A DNA stretch of 64,000 nt from Pocillopora verrucosa (GCF_036669915.1 NC_089322.1:17204219-17268218), one strand, 5' to 3'. Counted from the first letter of the stretch, positions 41,901 through 51,905 are shown. The notes: generated by a model from the sequence alone, not told the origin. Translations and numbers: made by a program.

Positions 41901-41948
41901 CATGAATACAACAGAATTCGAGGCTCTATGTATTGGTTGAGACTTTAA
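32959..41948 (+). CDS. PMPCB: Mitochondrial processing peptidase subunit beta
   Basis: Seventeen exons: 32959-33036, 33147-33206, 34094-34183, 34756-34842, 35219-35348, 35878-36076, 36946-37025, 37150-37259, 37833-37937, 38281-38343, 38574-38644, 38761-38826, 39362-39447, 39755-39785, 39900-39957, 40462-40537, 41884-41948. All are GT-AG with consistent phases, giving 484 residues; the human protein has 489. It is the catalytic subunit of the matrix protease that removes presequences from imported proteins. The inverted zinc motif HFLEH (H97, E100, H101) and the distal ligand E177 (ILREMQE) are present, the 76-residue spacing expected of the M16 family. Residues 1-45 are basic with few acidic residues ([17 protein letters not shown]), a likely mitochondrial presequence. 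Introns hold MITEs, SINEs and a 48-bp perfect palindrome. AATAAA lies at about 42117. Confidence 0.95.
36100..36310 (+). mobile_element. piggyBac-like MITE, family A, PMPCB intron 6
   Basis: About 211 bp, from TTGACCCTTTACCC to GTAAAGGGTCAA. It begins 23 bases after the exon 6 donor (36077). Both terminal TTAA copies have one change each. Confidence 0.75.
36735..36854 (-). mobile_element. Family A MITE fragment, PMPCB intron 6
   Basis: Left-end half only, minus orientation: TGATCATTTCCTTTATTCTC, GTCACTCTTGTGGGTTAAAG. About 90 bases before exon 7. Confidence 0.55.
37285..37450 (+). repeat. Degenerate foldback element F, PMPCB intron 8
   Basis: Contains TTTTATCCACTGAGTTGACA, CTGATAAAGGGCTAATCCTC, AAACATCAGCTTTAGAAACT and GCAGCACTGCAGTTTCT. 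One arm is degraded. Confidence 0.5.
39095..39260 (+). repeat. tRNA-derived SINE remnant, PMPCB intron 12
   Basis: A perfect B-box-like GGGGTTCGAATTC follows an A-box-like TTGGTTGGTAGACAAGC by about 50 bases. The cloverleaf does not fold well, so this is a SINE rather than a tRNA gene. Confidence 0.45.
39977..40090 (+). mobile_element. Family A MITE fragment, PMPCB intron 15
   Basis: Left half of the family (CCCCTAAGAGTGATTGGCTT, GGGTCATGAGAATAAAAGAA), starting about 20 bases after the donor at 39958 and ending near GATCACAAGCTAAG. Confidence 0.6.
40110..40345 (-). repeat. tRNA-derived SINE, PMPCB intron 15
   Basis: Minus strand: GAGCTTCGTCGCTCAGTTGG (A box) and GGGTTCGGAACTTGTCGAAG (B box region). 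GAGCTTCG and CGAAGCTC could pair as an acceptor-like stem, but the D and T stems are poor, so it is not a functional tRNA. Ends are uncertain. Confidence 0.55.
40690..40910 (+). repeat. T-rich simple repeats, PMPCB intron 16
   Basis: Runs of T broken by single G, then (TTTTG)n and (TTTAG)n-like tracts. Low-complexity and likely unstable. No other function is seen. Confidence 0.8.
41257..41354. repeat. Perfect 48-bp palindrome with 2-base loop
   Basis: Arms 41257-41304 and 41307-41354 are exact reverse complements around TT. It lies in PMPCB intron 16, inside a region with other repeat-like sequence (AAGCGTCCACGC, AAGCGCCCC, AAGCGGCC at about 41150-41520). It could be the core of a foldback element or a recent inverted duplication. 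Confidence 0.95.
41555..41732 (-). mobile_element. piggyBac-like MITE, family B, PMPCB intron 16
   Basis: 178 bp with TTAA on both sides; TTAACCCTTTAATTCC to GTTGAAGGGTTAA. Slightly shortened relative to other copies near its left end. Confidence 0.75.
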
Positions 41949-42777
41949 ACAGAATAATTTGCCTATCGCCTTTATCATTTCACGATGATCGGTTCTGTTA
42001 TTACTGCACAAAGAAAGACAAAGAGGCCATTTTACCCGCCCTCCATCGTTTGTGTCGTGTGAAACTTTGATCTGTAAAAATTTAAGGAATGGTTCGGCGC
42101 ATTCAAGCTTGTTTTAATAAAAGTTTAAATCTACCTACATTTTATTTTGATTTTATTCACTATTGTTTCTGTGACAACTACGATTGCCACATTTCTCAAA
42201 ACAAGTAAAGAAGTGACAGTGCGTGAGGGTTATGATACAGGAATATCCAAAATATACACTTGTGAAACATGTAGCAATGTATTAGCTTCCAAATTCTTAT
42301 ATACTTCTCGTATTTATATGCGTGTTTATTTGCTTTCTTATTTTCAAGAAATATCATTAACACGCGAGTAGGCATTAGTACAACTAACACAGTATTCGTC
42401 ATTCGTGAAATTTGACAAACTCTACAGAGTGAAGTTTGAAGGCCTATATCACGCGATCGCCAGCTGAGTTTCGTGAAATAAAAAGCCATGTTTTTTAGAG
42501 CAACTGCAGAATACCCTACCACTTTAGTCCACCTCATTTACTTGTGTCGGAAGGCTTTGAAGAACAAGGCATAACACAATGGACGCTTTTCTTATCCAGT
42601 GACATGTTATTCTGCAAAATGGCTGGTACCTGTGAAATTCTTCATTACGGAGACAGTTTTCAAGTGAATGCATATTTTAAGTATTCAACACACGTGTTTG
42701 TCCAAATTTAGGATATTTGAAATGGAAAAAAAAAAATGAAAGGCAACTTCTGAGGTTATCTTAAGAATTAACTCCCT
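41949..42777. other. Convergent spacer, PMPCB and 7TM gene
   Basis: The PMPCB 3' UTR with AATAAA at about 42117 is followed by AT-rich sequence. Open frames at 42147-42371 (plus) and 42196-42537 (minus) overlap and show no domain, so neither is called. Confidence 0.45.
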
Positions 42778-43545
42778 CTATATTATAAAAGTTTTTGTTG
42801 TAATCTCCTCTTTTGCTCTAAATTCGATCAAATCGCAGAATGTTACAGGTAGAATAACTCCAAAGATAAATTTCGGGGTGAAGATGAAAAGCACTTCTTT
42901 GGCAACTTCGGATTCTTCAAAATCCCAGAGCAATGATGATGACTCGTCGCGGTAAACGAGAAATAAGCACAGCAGCAAGCCTATGACAATGAAAACACGT
43001 CTTTTTGTAATCAGTGGTTCCGCTTGGTCCATTTTATCGCTTGGGCCATTTCTTGAAACAGTGATGAAGAACAACATCAAAGTCACAACGAACAGAACCT
43101 TTACAGATACTTCAGAGTAGTTCATTGGAGGTAAAATATTAAACCATAACAGAACAACTGATTCGATGAATCCCATGGAAAGTGCGGCATACAATTTAAA
43201 TGAAGTATTTTGCTTGCGTGTGTCACACGGAAGAATTCGGCCAAAATACATGGTTAAAATCGCCATTAAATTGTACACATGTAGGAACATTGTAGAGAGT
43301 AAAACCAATTTGAGGATCTGACACGAATTTGAGCGTTGATCATCGATGTAGCAATCCATTACGGCTTGAACTGAGGCTGTAGCGAGAATGGTAAGCTGGC
43401 ATATGCCTTGGATGATACACAACGCTCTGCTTTTTTTGAGAAACTTGGACATCATTTTGTTACGGTAGCAACACCACAGCATTTCCGAGTTAAATAAGAG
43501 AGCAGTGAGGTCCAGTAAAACTAAAAGAACAAATTTCAGACCCAT
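42778..43545 (-). CDS. Intronless seven-helix membrane protein, family unknown
   Basis: A single open frame of 255 codons from ATG. Seven hydrophobic segments lie at about residues 4-26, 41-63, 78-101, 117-138, 147-164, 182-198 and 216-238, with short loops, an N-terminus of only three residues before the first helix and a charged C-tail. C75 and C107 flank helix 3. I see no DRY, NPxxY or other signature of rhodopsin-like receptors. It may be a fast-evolving orphan receptor or another seven-helix protein. The neighbours (PMPCB 3' end, Rho array) give no clue. Length, single ATG start and clean helix pattern argue for a real gene. Confidence 0.6.
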   Translation of the reverse strand: MGLKFVLLVLLDLTALLFNSEMLWCCYRNKMMSKFLKKSRALCIIQGICQLTILATASVQAVMDCYIDDQRSNSCQILKLVLLSTMFLHVYNLMAILTMYFGRILPCDTRKQNTSFKLYAALSMGFIESVVLLWFNILPPMNYSEVSVKVLFVVTLMLFFITVSRNGPSDKMDQAEPLITKRRVFIVIGLLLCLFLVYRDESSSLLWDFEESEVAKEVLFIFTPKFIFGVILPVTFCDLIEFRAKEEITTKTFII

Positions 43546-43728
43546 GGCTGTACGCGAAATATTTTGTGATTATAACAGTGACCTTAGTACACTAAGAGGT
43601 TAAGTGCAGGGCTCTTGGCGGTTGACAGACTGTGAATTGAAGACGTCCAATTTATACTAACTAGCATGAAGGAGCAACATAACTAGGTGTCAATCATGCA
43701 GTTTGTGCATTGTAGTCACGAGACCGCC

Positions 43729-44046
43729 CTATGCAAAAGCAATCGTGCGTGGCAAAAGCTCGATTGCATCCTCGTCATTAAACAGAAAGCAATTAAATAA
43801 TGTTTTTTTTTCTTTTATGAGTCTAAACAGGTGTTTAAATACACTGGTGCAGAGGAAAAAGGCTTTGTAACCGCCTTGATCGAGCTTCTTTGGGTACTTA
43901 AAGAAAACCATGACAACGAGGGCAACCAGTACCGAGGTTGCGGGAAAAAAAAAGTAGAGAAGAGAAGCCAACGCTCTACTCTTGCGTCGTGCATCGTTGC
44001 GTCGTGCGTAATAGAAATTAGTGAACAATTTTTTTAGACATAACAT
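43729..44046 (-). CDS. Small open frame with one hydrophobic segment
   Basis: 105 codons from an ATG, same strand and 183 bp upstream of the seven-helix gene. Basic N-terminus (YARRNDARRKSR), then one hydrophobic stretch at about residues 26-50 and a Lys-rich tail. No family is recognised. It could be part of a 5' exon, a broken relative or chance. Confidence 0.2.
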   Translation of the reverse strand: MLCLKKLFTNFYYARRNDARRKSRALASLLYFFFPATSVLVALVVMVFFKYPKKLDQGGYKAFFLCTSVFKHLFRLIKEKKTLFNCFLFNDEDAIELLPRTIAFA

Positions 44047-45009
44047 TCTTCTTTACTCTAGGCTCTTCATATGTAGCCAAAGAAAATGGAAATAATGTAT
44101 TTTGCAAGCTAGTCAGCCAAAACATGATAGCTTGGTTTTACAGGTTTGATTAATTGATATCTCTGATTAAAATGATGGAAGTCTACTCAGTAACATTACA
44201 AAATACTTGCACTAAATAATACGCTATTACTTATAATCTAAGAGCCCCTCTTATCGTGAATTCGGCGTAAAAGAACAGGAATTCGGATTCCATCGTAACT
44301 AGCTCTTGAAAGTAAATCCGTTCATTAGTGAAGAAAGTTATTGTTGTCAAAGTTGATACGGTACGCGATCTTCCTGGAAATTATCCTTCTTGCCCTCATT
44401 TCGGCCTAATCCCGAGCCGAATTCATGACCAAGGAAAGTGTGACGAAACACTATTGGAAGTATACAGGCATAAATTACCGGGCCATATATATAACTGGAG
44501 AACATACGCACGCATTACATGAACAAATCTCAATGAGTGCGCTACTAATGATCTAATAATAATATGCGCACTTGGGGTTGTCAGTTATATTTTCGTGGCT
44601 TTCGAACATGTAACTGGTCGGTTTATGTTGGAGTAATAAATAGATTTAGCCAAGCCTAAATCCGGAGCTCCCATTTTTTTTCCCGCACGTCTCAAGGGCA
44701 CAACGCGTTGCCCCGGCCAGGACTAGAACTTTCACTTTGTAAAGAATCGATATTTCGGAGAAGAATACTTGAAATGCAAGATCTAGTTTACGTAATTCAG
44801 TGTGACTCGCTAGCTACGCCTGATTTTGATGGACGTTGAACAAGGATTGCTCACATAGTTACTGTAAACAACATTTTGTCATCAATCTGAGTTAGTCTTT
44901 GAAACCGCTGTTTACAGTCGAAGCTGCATTAAGCAGCCGGTTGCCAAAGTCCCGAATTTGTTACCTGTAAACCACTGTAATTTTCTTCCCTAATAAGCGG
45001 TCACCCCTG
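44047..45009. other. Spacer without a supported gene
   Basis: Short frames only (for example 44328-44522). Sequence at about 44690-44740 (GGGCACAACGCGTTGCC, then GGACTAGAAC) looks like a SINE piece but is too short to place. Confidence 0.35.
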
Positions 45010-45218
45010 TCAACCTTTCAGCCCCTAAGAGTGACCAGCATCTGATTTCTCCCTACAATTCACCCCTCCCGTGGCACATTAAGGTCACAAGAAGAAAGAA
45101 AATGATCACCAACTAATGAAGTTCTGGATGAGTAAACAAATTCTCCTTGTCTTCTTGGGAAATGTATAGAGAACAGTATGGAGAATATGCATACTGATGT
45201 TAGGCTGTAACGGGTTAA
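45010..45218 (+). mobile_element. piggyBac-like MITE, family A
   Basis: 209 bp, from TCAACCTTTCAGCCCCTAAG to TGTAACGGGTTAA. It interrupts a repeat-like region rich in TAAGCGGTCACC / TTAAGTGGTC motifs (about 44930-45520). Confidence 0.75.
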
Positions 45219-45734
45219 GTGGTCGTGGTCACCCTTAACTGAGTCCCAACGGCCTTTTTGTATTGTGTTTCACCTGTACTGAACCAACAATTAGGGCAGA
45301 ATTGCTCAAATAAAACGAAGACTAATCTTGCAAATAAAATTTAATCCATGTTCATCTCTCTACTAAAAGTAAGAAGTATTTTTGAGTGGGTTTTTGTACA
45401 TTAAGTGGTCAATTGTGGCATTAAATGGTGTTTTTATCGTTTCTTAAATCACCCCTTTTCTGTGGAGCCATTAAGCGATCAGTGGGTGACCGCTTTAATA
45501 CTTGTTTGACTCTTGTTATACTAACCTGATAATTATGCAGTAGTAAAGTGGCTTCGTGCCAGCTCAGGAATGGGTATTTTTGACTCGGCGTAATAAAATC
45601 CAGGCCATAATTGAACCCGCGAAGAGTATACGTTCTCCTGTGTCGAACGCGGAAAAAGAAGTTGATAGGGATTAATAGTGTTATACCAAAAGAGTGTATG
45701 ATGAAAGCCTTAACAAAAGGGAAGGTTGAGCAAC

Positions 45735-45745
45735 CGGAAATGACG
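45735..45745 (+). promoter_or_regulatory. Shared 11-bp motif, site 1
   Basis: CGGAAATGACG, an ETS-type GGAA core joined to a CRE half site, about 800 bp upstream of the predicted 5' UTR donor of Rho gene 1. Identical sites occur at 50338 and 54059. Confidence 0.35.
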
Positions 45746-45827
45746 CGTGAATGGCGAAAGCTCGTCAATCCATAGTCACGGTATCATAAGTAACGCAATC
45801 TTAAGATGCTCAACTGTCAAAGATTTT

Positions 45828-46028
45828 GGGGGTAAGTTTCTCAGAAAACTGTGGCGCTGCATCGGTGGGAGAGTATGACACGGTAATTTAGTATTATCAA
45901 CTGAGTTGATAACGTAAATTGGCCACCGTAAAGAGTTAAAAAGCTGACGCTCGAAACGTCAGCTTTTAACTCTTTGTAGTGGCCTATATACGTTATCAAC
46001 TCAGATAGTACTAAATAACCCTGTAGAG
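45828..46028 (+). repeat. Foldback element F
   Basis: Well-formed hairpin: TATTATCAACTGAGTTGATA with GTTATCAACTCAGATAGTAC, GGCCACCGTAAAGAGTTAAA with TTTAACTCTTTGTAGTGGCC, and a tip of GCTGACG and CGTCAGC. Upstream of Rho gene 1. Confidence 0.7.
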
Positions 46029-46893
46029 GATTTTGTTTGAAATAAAATTTCAACGGTCTCCTAAAGAAACATGTACATTTTTTCATCTATTACCTATCAA
46101 GAAATCTTAACTCTTGCTCTTCATACGCAGCGCATCTACATTCAATCGATGTCATCGTCCCAAAAGGGTAAATGTAAATGCGACCGTTTTCGTTTTCCGG
46201 TCAGGATTATATCTCTAGCTATTTTTAGCCCAAATGTTTGTCGAATCAGAAGCTTTGTTACAATGTTAGATTGGTTATACTCATGGGTAAACGATGAACG
46301 ATACCTTCTACCAATCGGAGGAAGGTATAAAACCCTAGGGATTTTCCTCAAGATCTAACGTAAGTGATACGTCAGTTGCCATTAATAACCACACCGCTAT
46401 GAAAGAATAAATTTGAGGCTTAATGAACAGTGTTACTTATATGAAAAAGTCTTACGTTCGGCCTACAACGTTCATTAAGCAGTGCATCCTCAAGCAGAAC
46501 CGTCTCTGTAAGGAGAGCCCTGTTGCTTTGATTGATAAAGGTAAGTTGACATCCATGCCAAGTTTTTTCCCTTTTTTCTAGAATGGAATAATCACTTGTG
46601 TTTTCTTTATCTGATTGTAAATTACGTTGAGTTCATCAATCAGAGAGTCAATGATATTTTCGACTTCAGTCTTCTATTCTTGCTATTAAACAAGATAACT
46701 TTTTGAGACCCTCACAAGTAAAAAGTGAAGAAAATGGAACGTTTCCTTGATTGCTTTCTCAAAACATTGTTGCGCAAACTGATGGCGAGGAAAAAACTAT
46801 ACGTGAGATTGAGGGTGACTTTTTATAAGGCTAACGAAGTGTATACTAGCAGGAAGGGAGAGATACCAATCAGATGTTTTCTTTCTTCCTCTA

Positions 46894-47005
46894 GCAGAGG
46901 TCATGGTTTCAAATCCCGTACAGGCCTGAATTTATTTCAAGCCTTATTTTCACTACTGCCCAAGTAGTGCACATTACTGTGAGGATCACTTTCATTCAGT
47001 CTCTT
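46894..47005 (+). repeat. tRNA-derived SINE, family S1, 5'-truncated
   Basis: Starts within the tRNA-like part (GAGGTCATGGTTTCAAATCC) and continues through the S1 body (TCACTACTGCCCAAGTAGTG), matching 4745-4932. Its downstream flank forms the polypyrimidine stretch and CACAG acceptor (47015) of Rho gene 1. Confidence 0.65.
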
Positions 47006-47035
47006 TGTTGCACAGGTTGAAAAGCAGCAGCCCCC

Positions 47036-47626
47036 ATGTCGCCCATAAGAAGAAAACTAGTAGTTGTTGGAGATGGTGCATGTGGAAAAACAAGCCTCCT
47101 GTCTGTGTTCTCTACAGACAAGTTTCCCGAGTTTTACGTTCCAACCGTTTTCGAGACTGATGTCTCTGACATTGAGGTTAACGGCGAAATGGTAGAGTTA
47201 GCTTTATGGGATACCGCTGGACAAGAGGCTTATGACAGACTGCGACCTTTGTCTTATCCTGACACTGATGTGGTCTTGATGTGCTTCTCCATTGATAGTC
47301 CTGACAGCTTAGCAAACGTCCTCGAAAAATGGGCTCCTGAAGTAAGGCACTTCTGTGGCCAAAGGGTTCCTCTTATTTTAGTCGGTAACAAGATAGACTT
47401 GAGACACGATAAAAACGTAAAGAACGATTTGTCCAAGTTCAAACAAGCGCCTGTAACTAGCGAAGAGGGAAGAGCAATGTTTGAAAGGATCAAAGCTTAT
47501 GCTTACAAGGAGTGTTCTGCAATAACGAGAGAGGGAGTAAGAGATGTGTTTGAAACGGCCGCCAAGGCTACACTGAAAACTAAGTTATACAACCCTCGAC
47601 CGTGGCTTAAGTGTGGTATACTATAA
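47036..47626 (+). CDS. Rho-family GTPase 1, divergent
   Basis: 196 residues, single coding exon. G1 GDGACGKT, T37, DTAGQE with Q63, and NKID (NKxD) are intact, so GTP binding and hydrolysis are likely. Switch I differs from RhoA at N41T, Y42D and A44S, and switch II at D65A. The SAK motif reads SAI, losing the base-contacting Lys. It ends in CGIL, a geranylgeranylation-type CaaX box, without the strong polybasic tract of RhoA. A predicted noncoding first exon ends at AAAG|GTAAGT (46540) and the acceptor is at 47015. Changed effector-loop residues suggest different effectors from RhoA. First member of the five-gene array. Confidence 0.88.
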   Translation: MSPIRRKLVVVGDGACGKTSLLSVFSTDKFPEFYVPTVFETDVSDIEVNGEMVELALWDTAGQEAYDRLRPLSYPDTDVVLMCFSIDSPDSLANVLEKWAPEVRHFCGQRVPLILVGNKIDLRHDKNVKNDLSKFKQAPVTSEEGRAMFERIKAYAYKECSAITREGVRDVFETAAKATLKTKLYNPRPWLKCGIL

Positions 47627-48442
47627 CTAAATGTGAAATATCCGAAATATTTAAAACCTCTCTCAGCTTTGGGGCCCAAGGGCCGAGTTTAATTTCAAAG
47701 TCATAACGCGCTGAAACGTTTTAAAAACAAATGCATGGTTGTCATGTTTGTGTCTACAAGTAAACATAACGAGGAAAAAAAAATCTCTAATTTCCCGGTC
47801 ATTTGATTCACACTATTTACATTTTTTCCACAATGGCTGTTTTGTGTCTGGTGAGGTCTATTAAAGAAACGTAATCTTTTAACTCCAAGCAATCTAATAT
47901 TGGTAAACGACAAAAATTATATTTTGTTCGAAAAATTAACATAATATTGTTGGTAGCTTCTCTTGGCCAAATTCAAAGTCAATGAAAAGGATTTAAAAAT
48001 CGTATTTTTAGACGTTTTTGTTGTCCTCGATAGGTTTGTTGACGACGGGTTTTTTTTTTCATCAAAGTTTACAAGATAAGATTCCTCGGGGGCAGAATAA
48101 GATTTTTTCATATAAGATATATTTTTATCAGACAAAAGTGTAAATTTCAGTACTGATATTGATGTTACTAGAAATTGTAGAAAATAAACAGTCTTAATTC
48201 AATAACAATAATAATTTTTACTTTTTATATAATAATATTCAGATGGGCATAACAACAATTCAAAATTGAATACATTCTTTATTCTACACCAGGGACACGG
48301 CCATGGGAAGGAAATTTCTGGGTACCAGTCATCTTTAACTTCAAACTCTCCTAACTAATCTTTTAAGATATGTCTTGTGGCTTGAAGGGAGAATTACTTA
48401 TGAGATCAAAGAAGTTAAAGAATCTGAGGCTTCTTGATGATT
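47627..48442. other. Convergent spacer between Rho 1 and Rho 2
   Basis: 3' flanks of two convergent genes, AT-rich. Small open frames on the minus strand (47701-47913, 47917-48135) show no domain. A family B MITE fragment occupies about 48340-48425. Confidence 0.45.
48340..48425 (-). mobile_element. Family B MITE fragment
   Basis: Contains CTTGAAGGGAGAATTACTTA and GAGATCAAAGAAGTTAAAGA, the end of a family B element. It lies just downstream of the Rho 2 stop codon. Confidence 0.4.
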
Positions 48443-49018
48443 TTAGAATATACAACATCTCTTACGATCACGATTCTTCAAAAGAGCGGCTATTGCAGCC
48501 GTTTCAAATACATCTCGAACTCCTTCCAAAGCTTTAGAAGAACATTCTAGGTAAATATTTCCCTTGATTCGTTCACACATCTCGCGCCCCTGTTCGCTTG
48601 TTACAGGAGATTGGTTTAAATTCGATAACATTTCTTCAATCCTTTGGTCATGTCTCAGATCTTTCTTGTTCCCAACCAAAATTATCGGTGCTTTAGGACA
48701 GTGCTGCCTCAATTCAGGTGTCCATTTTTTAGCGATACTCTCCAAACTCTCTGGTCGATCAATGGAAAAGCACATCACGATAACATCTGTGTTGGGATAA
48801 GCCAGAGGTCGAACGACGTCGAAATCATCTTCTCCCACAGTGTCGCAAAACTCAAGCTCGACTGTCGTGCCATCAACGTTGAGGTTAAAAACGTCATTTT
48901 CAACTGTTCGAGGTTTATAACCTTCAGGGAATTTCCCGGCAGAGAAGGTCATCAAAAGACAGGTTTTCCCGCATAAACCGTCACCAACGATGACGAACTT
49001 TTTTCTAATTGCTGACAT
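48443..49018 (-). CDS. Atypical Rho GTPase 2, altered active site
   Basis: 191 residues from the ATG at 49018. An AG acceptor (49033) lies 14 bases upstream, and a matching noncoding exon would end at TTTTAAG|GTAAGTAAG (50236). GDGLCGKT (A15L), NKKD and SSK are near normal. The switches are not: P36-R37-T38-V39 replaces P-T-V-F, so either T37 is Arg or the Thr is displaced by one. Y42 is Asp, W58 is Cys, and DTVGED replaces DTAGQE (A61V, Q63E, E64D). Y66 is Phe. It ends CCIF with a basic KNRDRKR. Loss of Q63 and disturbance of T37 predict very slow GTP hydrolysis or an unusual nucleotide cycle, as in atypical Rho proteins. It is the only member of the array on the minus strand. Confidence 0.82.
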   Translation of the reverse strand: MSAIRKKFVIVGDGLCGKTCLLMTFSAGKFPEGYKPRTVENDVFNLNVDGTTVELEFCDTVGEDDFDVVRPLAYPNTDVIVMCFSIDRPESLESIAKKWTPELRQHCPKAPIILVGNKKDLRHDQRIEEMLSNLNQSPVTSEQGREMCERIKGNIYLECSSKALEGVRDVFETAAIAALLKNRDRKRCCIF

Positions 49019-49312
49019 GATTAATCCGCGATCTGCAAATGAGAATGAGATAGAAAGTATTGAAAAGCCCCTCCAAACGAAAATTTGGGAAGCTAAGCCC
49101 CCCGCCAATCCACTCCACCCCCGTTCGGCAAATATTCATTTTGATCGTTTTTTAGCGAAATCAAATGTGGTAAGAATTTTTTTCCATTTGAACAGCTCCG
49201 GCCCATGTTCCAAAAGGAGACATTAAAGATTGAGTAGGGGCATGTACTTGGCTTAGCACACAGGATGAGCCCCCCCCCCCCCTACACTTCTAAGCGCTCC
49301 GCTGCTTCTCTG

Positions 49313-49524
49313 TCAACCCTTTAAATCCCATGAGTGACCAAGACAGATCTTCTCCTTACAATATCAATACAATATGATGCAGAAGAGTGATGAGAACAGA
49401 GGAAAATATCAATTACGAGATTATCAGTTGATCCAAAACCAAATTCTCGGAACTAACATCATAAGAACTGTGTGGAAGTCAGTAAGGAGAATTACTAATG
49501 AGATCTTGGGATTAAAAGGGTTAA
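49313..49524 (+). mobile_element. piggyBac-like MITE, family C
   Basis: 212 bp, from TCAACCCTTTAAATCCC to GGATTAAAAGGGTTAA, in the predicted 5' UTR intron of Rho 2. Matches 7032-7243 throughout. Confidence 0.75.
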
Positions 49525-49544
49525 AATAATTAGTCTTCGAACCA

Positions 49545-49730
49545 TCTCTCTATCAGAAGTAACCAAAAGCAGGTTTCTCCTCTCGATCGTTAATAAAAGC
49601 GATGACATGAAGTAATTGTGTCAATCAGAGAATAACGATTGATTCAAAAGCAAATTCTCAGAGCTAAAATTATAAGAACTACATGGCAGACAATGCAGAA
49701 GAATTGACATTTTGATCATGTGAGAAGTAA
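49545..49730 (+). mobile_element. Degenerate family C MITE
   Basis: Diverged copy (TTGATTCAAAAGCAAATTCT, ATTATAAGAACTACATGGCA) directly after the better copy. No clear ends. Confidence 0.45.
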
Positions 49731-50236
49731 GGTCAAGGTGGGGTTCCCTACCATTTAAAACTGACTAATTATTTTGTCTTACAATACGATTTGGCGATCC
49801 GTTCGATACCAAGACAAGAACCCCCCCCCCCACCCCCTCCCTCCTTGATTGAAAAGAGAGACCTCTTGGAATTGATACACCTCCCATCCCATATGGTGTC
49901 GCATTATTCACACCATTCCCCTCTCTTCCATAAGGAGGTCCACTTGTCTGGTGACCCGAATTCAATGATTGTGATGTTTCAGATATAATTTTTGATCGAA
50001 TGATTTGAAATCATTTGCGGGAGAAAACCCGTGTAGCACAAATTGTGATTCAAGCATAAAACTGTCAGTCGAAAAATAAATTCCCTGACTAATTTCCTTA
50101 TTATAAGACTTCAATGTCAATATCGCGCTCGTTCTCATCGAACCATGCAATGTTGCGAAATCCACACTTGCTCAGATTCTGTCATCATCGACGTTATGAT
50201 GACAGCGAAGCATAGCGACGTACTTTCTTACTTACC

Positions 50237-51049
50237 TTAAAACCACAGGCTCTAATATGAGGGGAAAAAAGCAGTGAACTGCAACTGAAAAACAATTGAT
50301 TCTATCTAGAAGTTTCACAAGAGGAAATGATATCTAACGGAAATGACGCCACTCTTGTCACGCAAGTCGTTTGTCACTCATACCGGGAGAATGACATAAG
50401 AAAGTATTTTTTAAAACTATAAAATGTTGTTTCTCTCGAAAAGATTTGAAACGAGAATTTTTGATAACACAAGTGCTTGTTTTAAAAGCGCTGTTCATTG
50501 ACCTAAGGGGGATCCAAAAGAACTAAGACCGAGAGCGATGGGAAACAGGTTTATGTCTGAGCCTGTCTTTAGATCAAGCATATCATATCATATCCTTCGA
50601 CGTCAATTCCTAAGGACAAGCACTTGTAAAATCAATCGCACTTTGAAAGAAAAAGTGGTTACAAAAACGCAAGAGATTTTCATCACTTCCTGACAAGACA
50701 AAACGACAGCATTTTTCTAAACATGCTATGACAAAAATAGATGCTCATATGTCTGACCAAAATTAAACAAGATCCATTCGATTTTTTAAGTCCATGTAAT
50801 ATATAATTACTGTATCCTTCGAAAGTGAAGGAAATTTTGACAATATGGCATAATTATATATCGTAAGCTTAGTTTGCATAAATTAAAATTATGACTCATC
50901 GATGTTTCTGTTTATTCAAGCTTAGGCATTAAATTTAAAAGTAGATGAGGGGTTTTCAACCAATCAGAAGCCCGGATGACATACTAGAGGTATATTCCCT
51001 GATGTCATATACAGTTTCCAATAATAACTCCTCCGCTTGAACAGAATAA
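50237..51049. promoter_or_regulatory. Head-to-head spacer of Rho 2 and Rho 3
   Basis: If the predicted first exons are right, Rho 2 (minus) and Rho 3 (plus) diverge from this roughly 0.8-kb segment. It carries motif site 2 at 50338-50348. No repeat copy was recognised, unlike most spacers here. Confidence 0.35.
50338..50348 (+). promoter_or_regulatory. Shared 11-bp motif, site 2
   Basis: CGGAAATGACG, identical to sites 1 and 3. About 100 bp upstream of the predicted Rho 2 first-exon donor (antisense to that gene) and about 0.8 kb from the Rho 3 first-exon donor. Confidence 0.35.
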
Positions 51050-51905
51050 ATTCAGGAGTTTGACAGTTATCTCTCATTCACGAGTTGGACTTCGCATTCA
51101 AATATTGGACATTTTACCTATTTCAGACTTGTTCACGCACGACCTCCTTAGAAGTGATTTTTATTAAGGTACGTATTGAGGAATGACTCAGAATGTACGG
51201 TCAATTCCACAATTTACTTTTCGCCAAATGAATATCTTTGTATAATGCAAAAAACCATTAGAATTGTTGTGAAGTTAACGGGAATGATTATAAACAGCTG
51301 GTTCGTGCGTAAACTGTGCCTTTAGCGAGATTTGAAGCACTCGTGAAGTTTGAGGAGAGCATGCGATGACGCTCGGTTGCGCCGAGCAACTCTTATTTTT
51401 AGAGGGCCCTCCAAAGTATTTAAGTGCTTTATTTCACGAGTAACTCACAACTGAAACATAAAAACATTGTTTTATATCGTCTACAAAGTGGGAATTTAAT
51501 GAGAAGGTTCCCACTGTTACGCTTCAATGCTCACTGACCGGCAAGCGTGAAGTAATTGGGCGAAGTAATTAAACGCGAAGCACGCTCGCACTGTTGAAAC
51601 GAATTACAATAGATGCATGCAATATCATTATTTGAAAAAGTTACTGGCATTGTTTATACCTACGGTTTGATCTTTTAAGCGAAAAATAATGATCTCCAGA
51701 GTGCCTAAGTTCAAACTGTTTCCCTTCAAGACACGATCTCGCGTTTTTCCTCACCATTTAGAATAATGTTCAAACATTCGTATCTCAGTAAAAAATAAGA
51801 ATTTTTCTTCAAAGTCATGGGCTATGTATGTTTGTTGAACTATCTTTAATATAAAGCACACTAAATACTTCCTCCTTTTTGCTTTGTCAGACCGAGGATT
51901 CAGTA

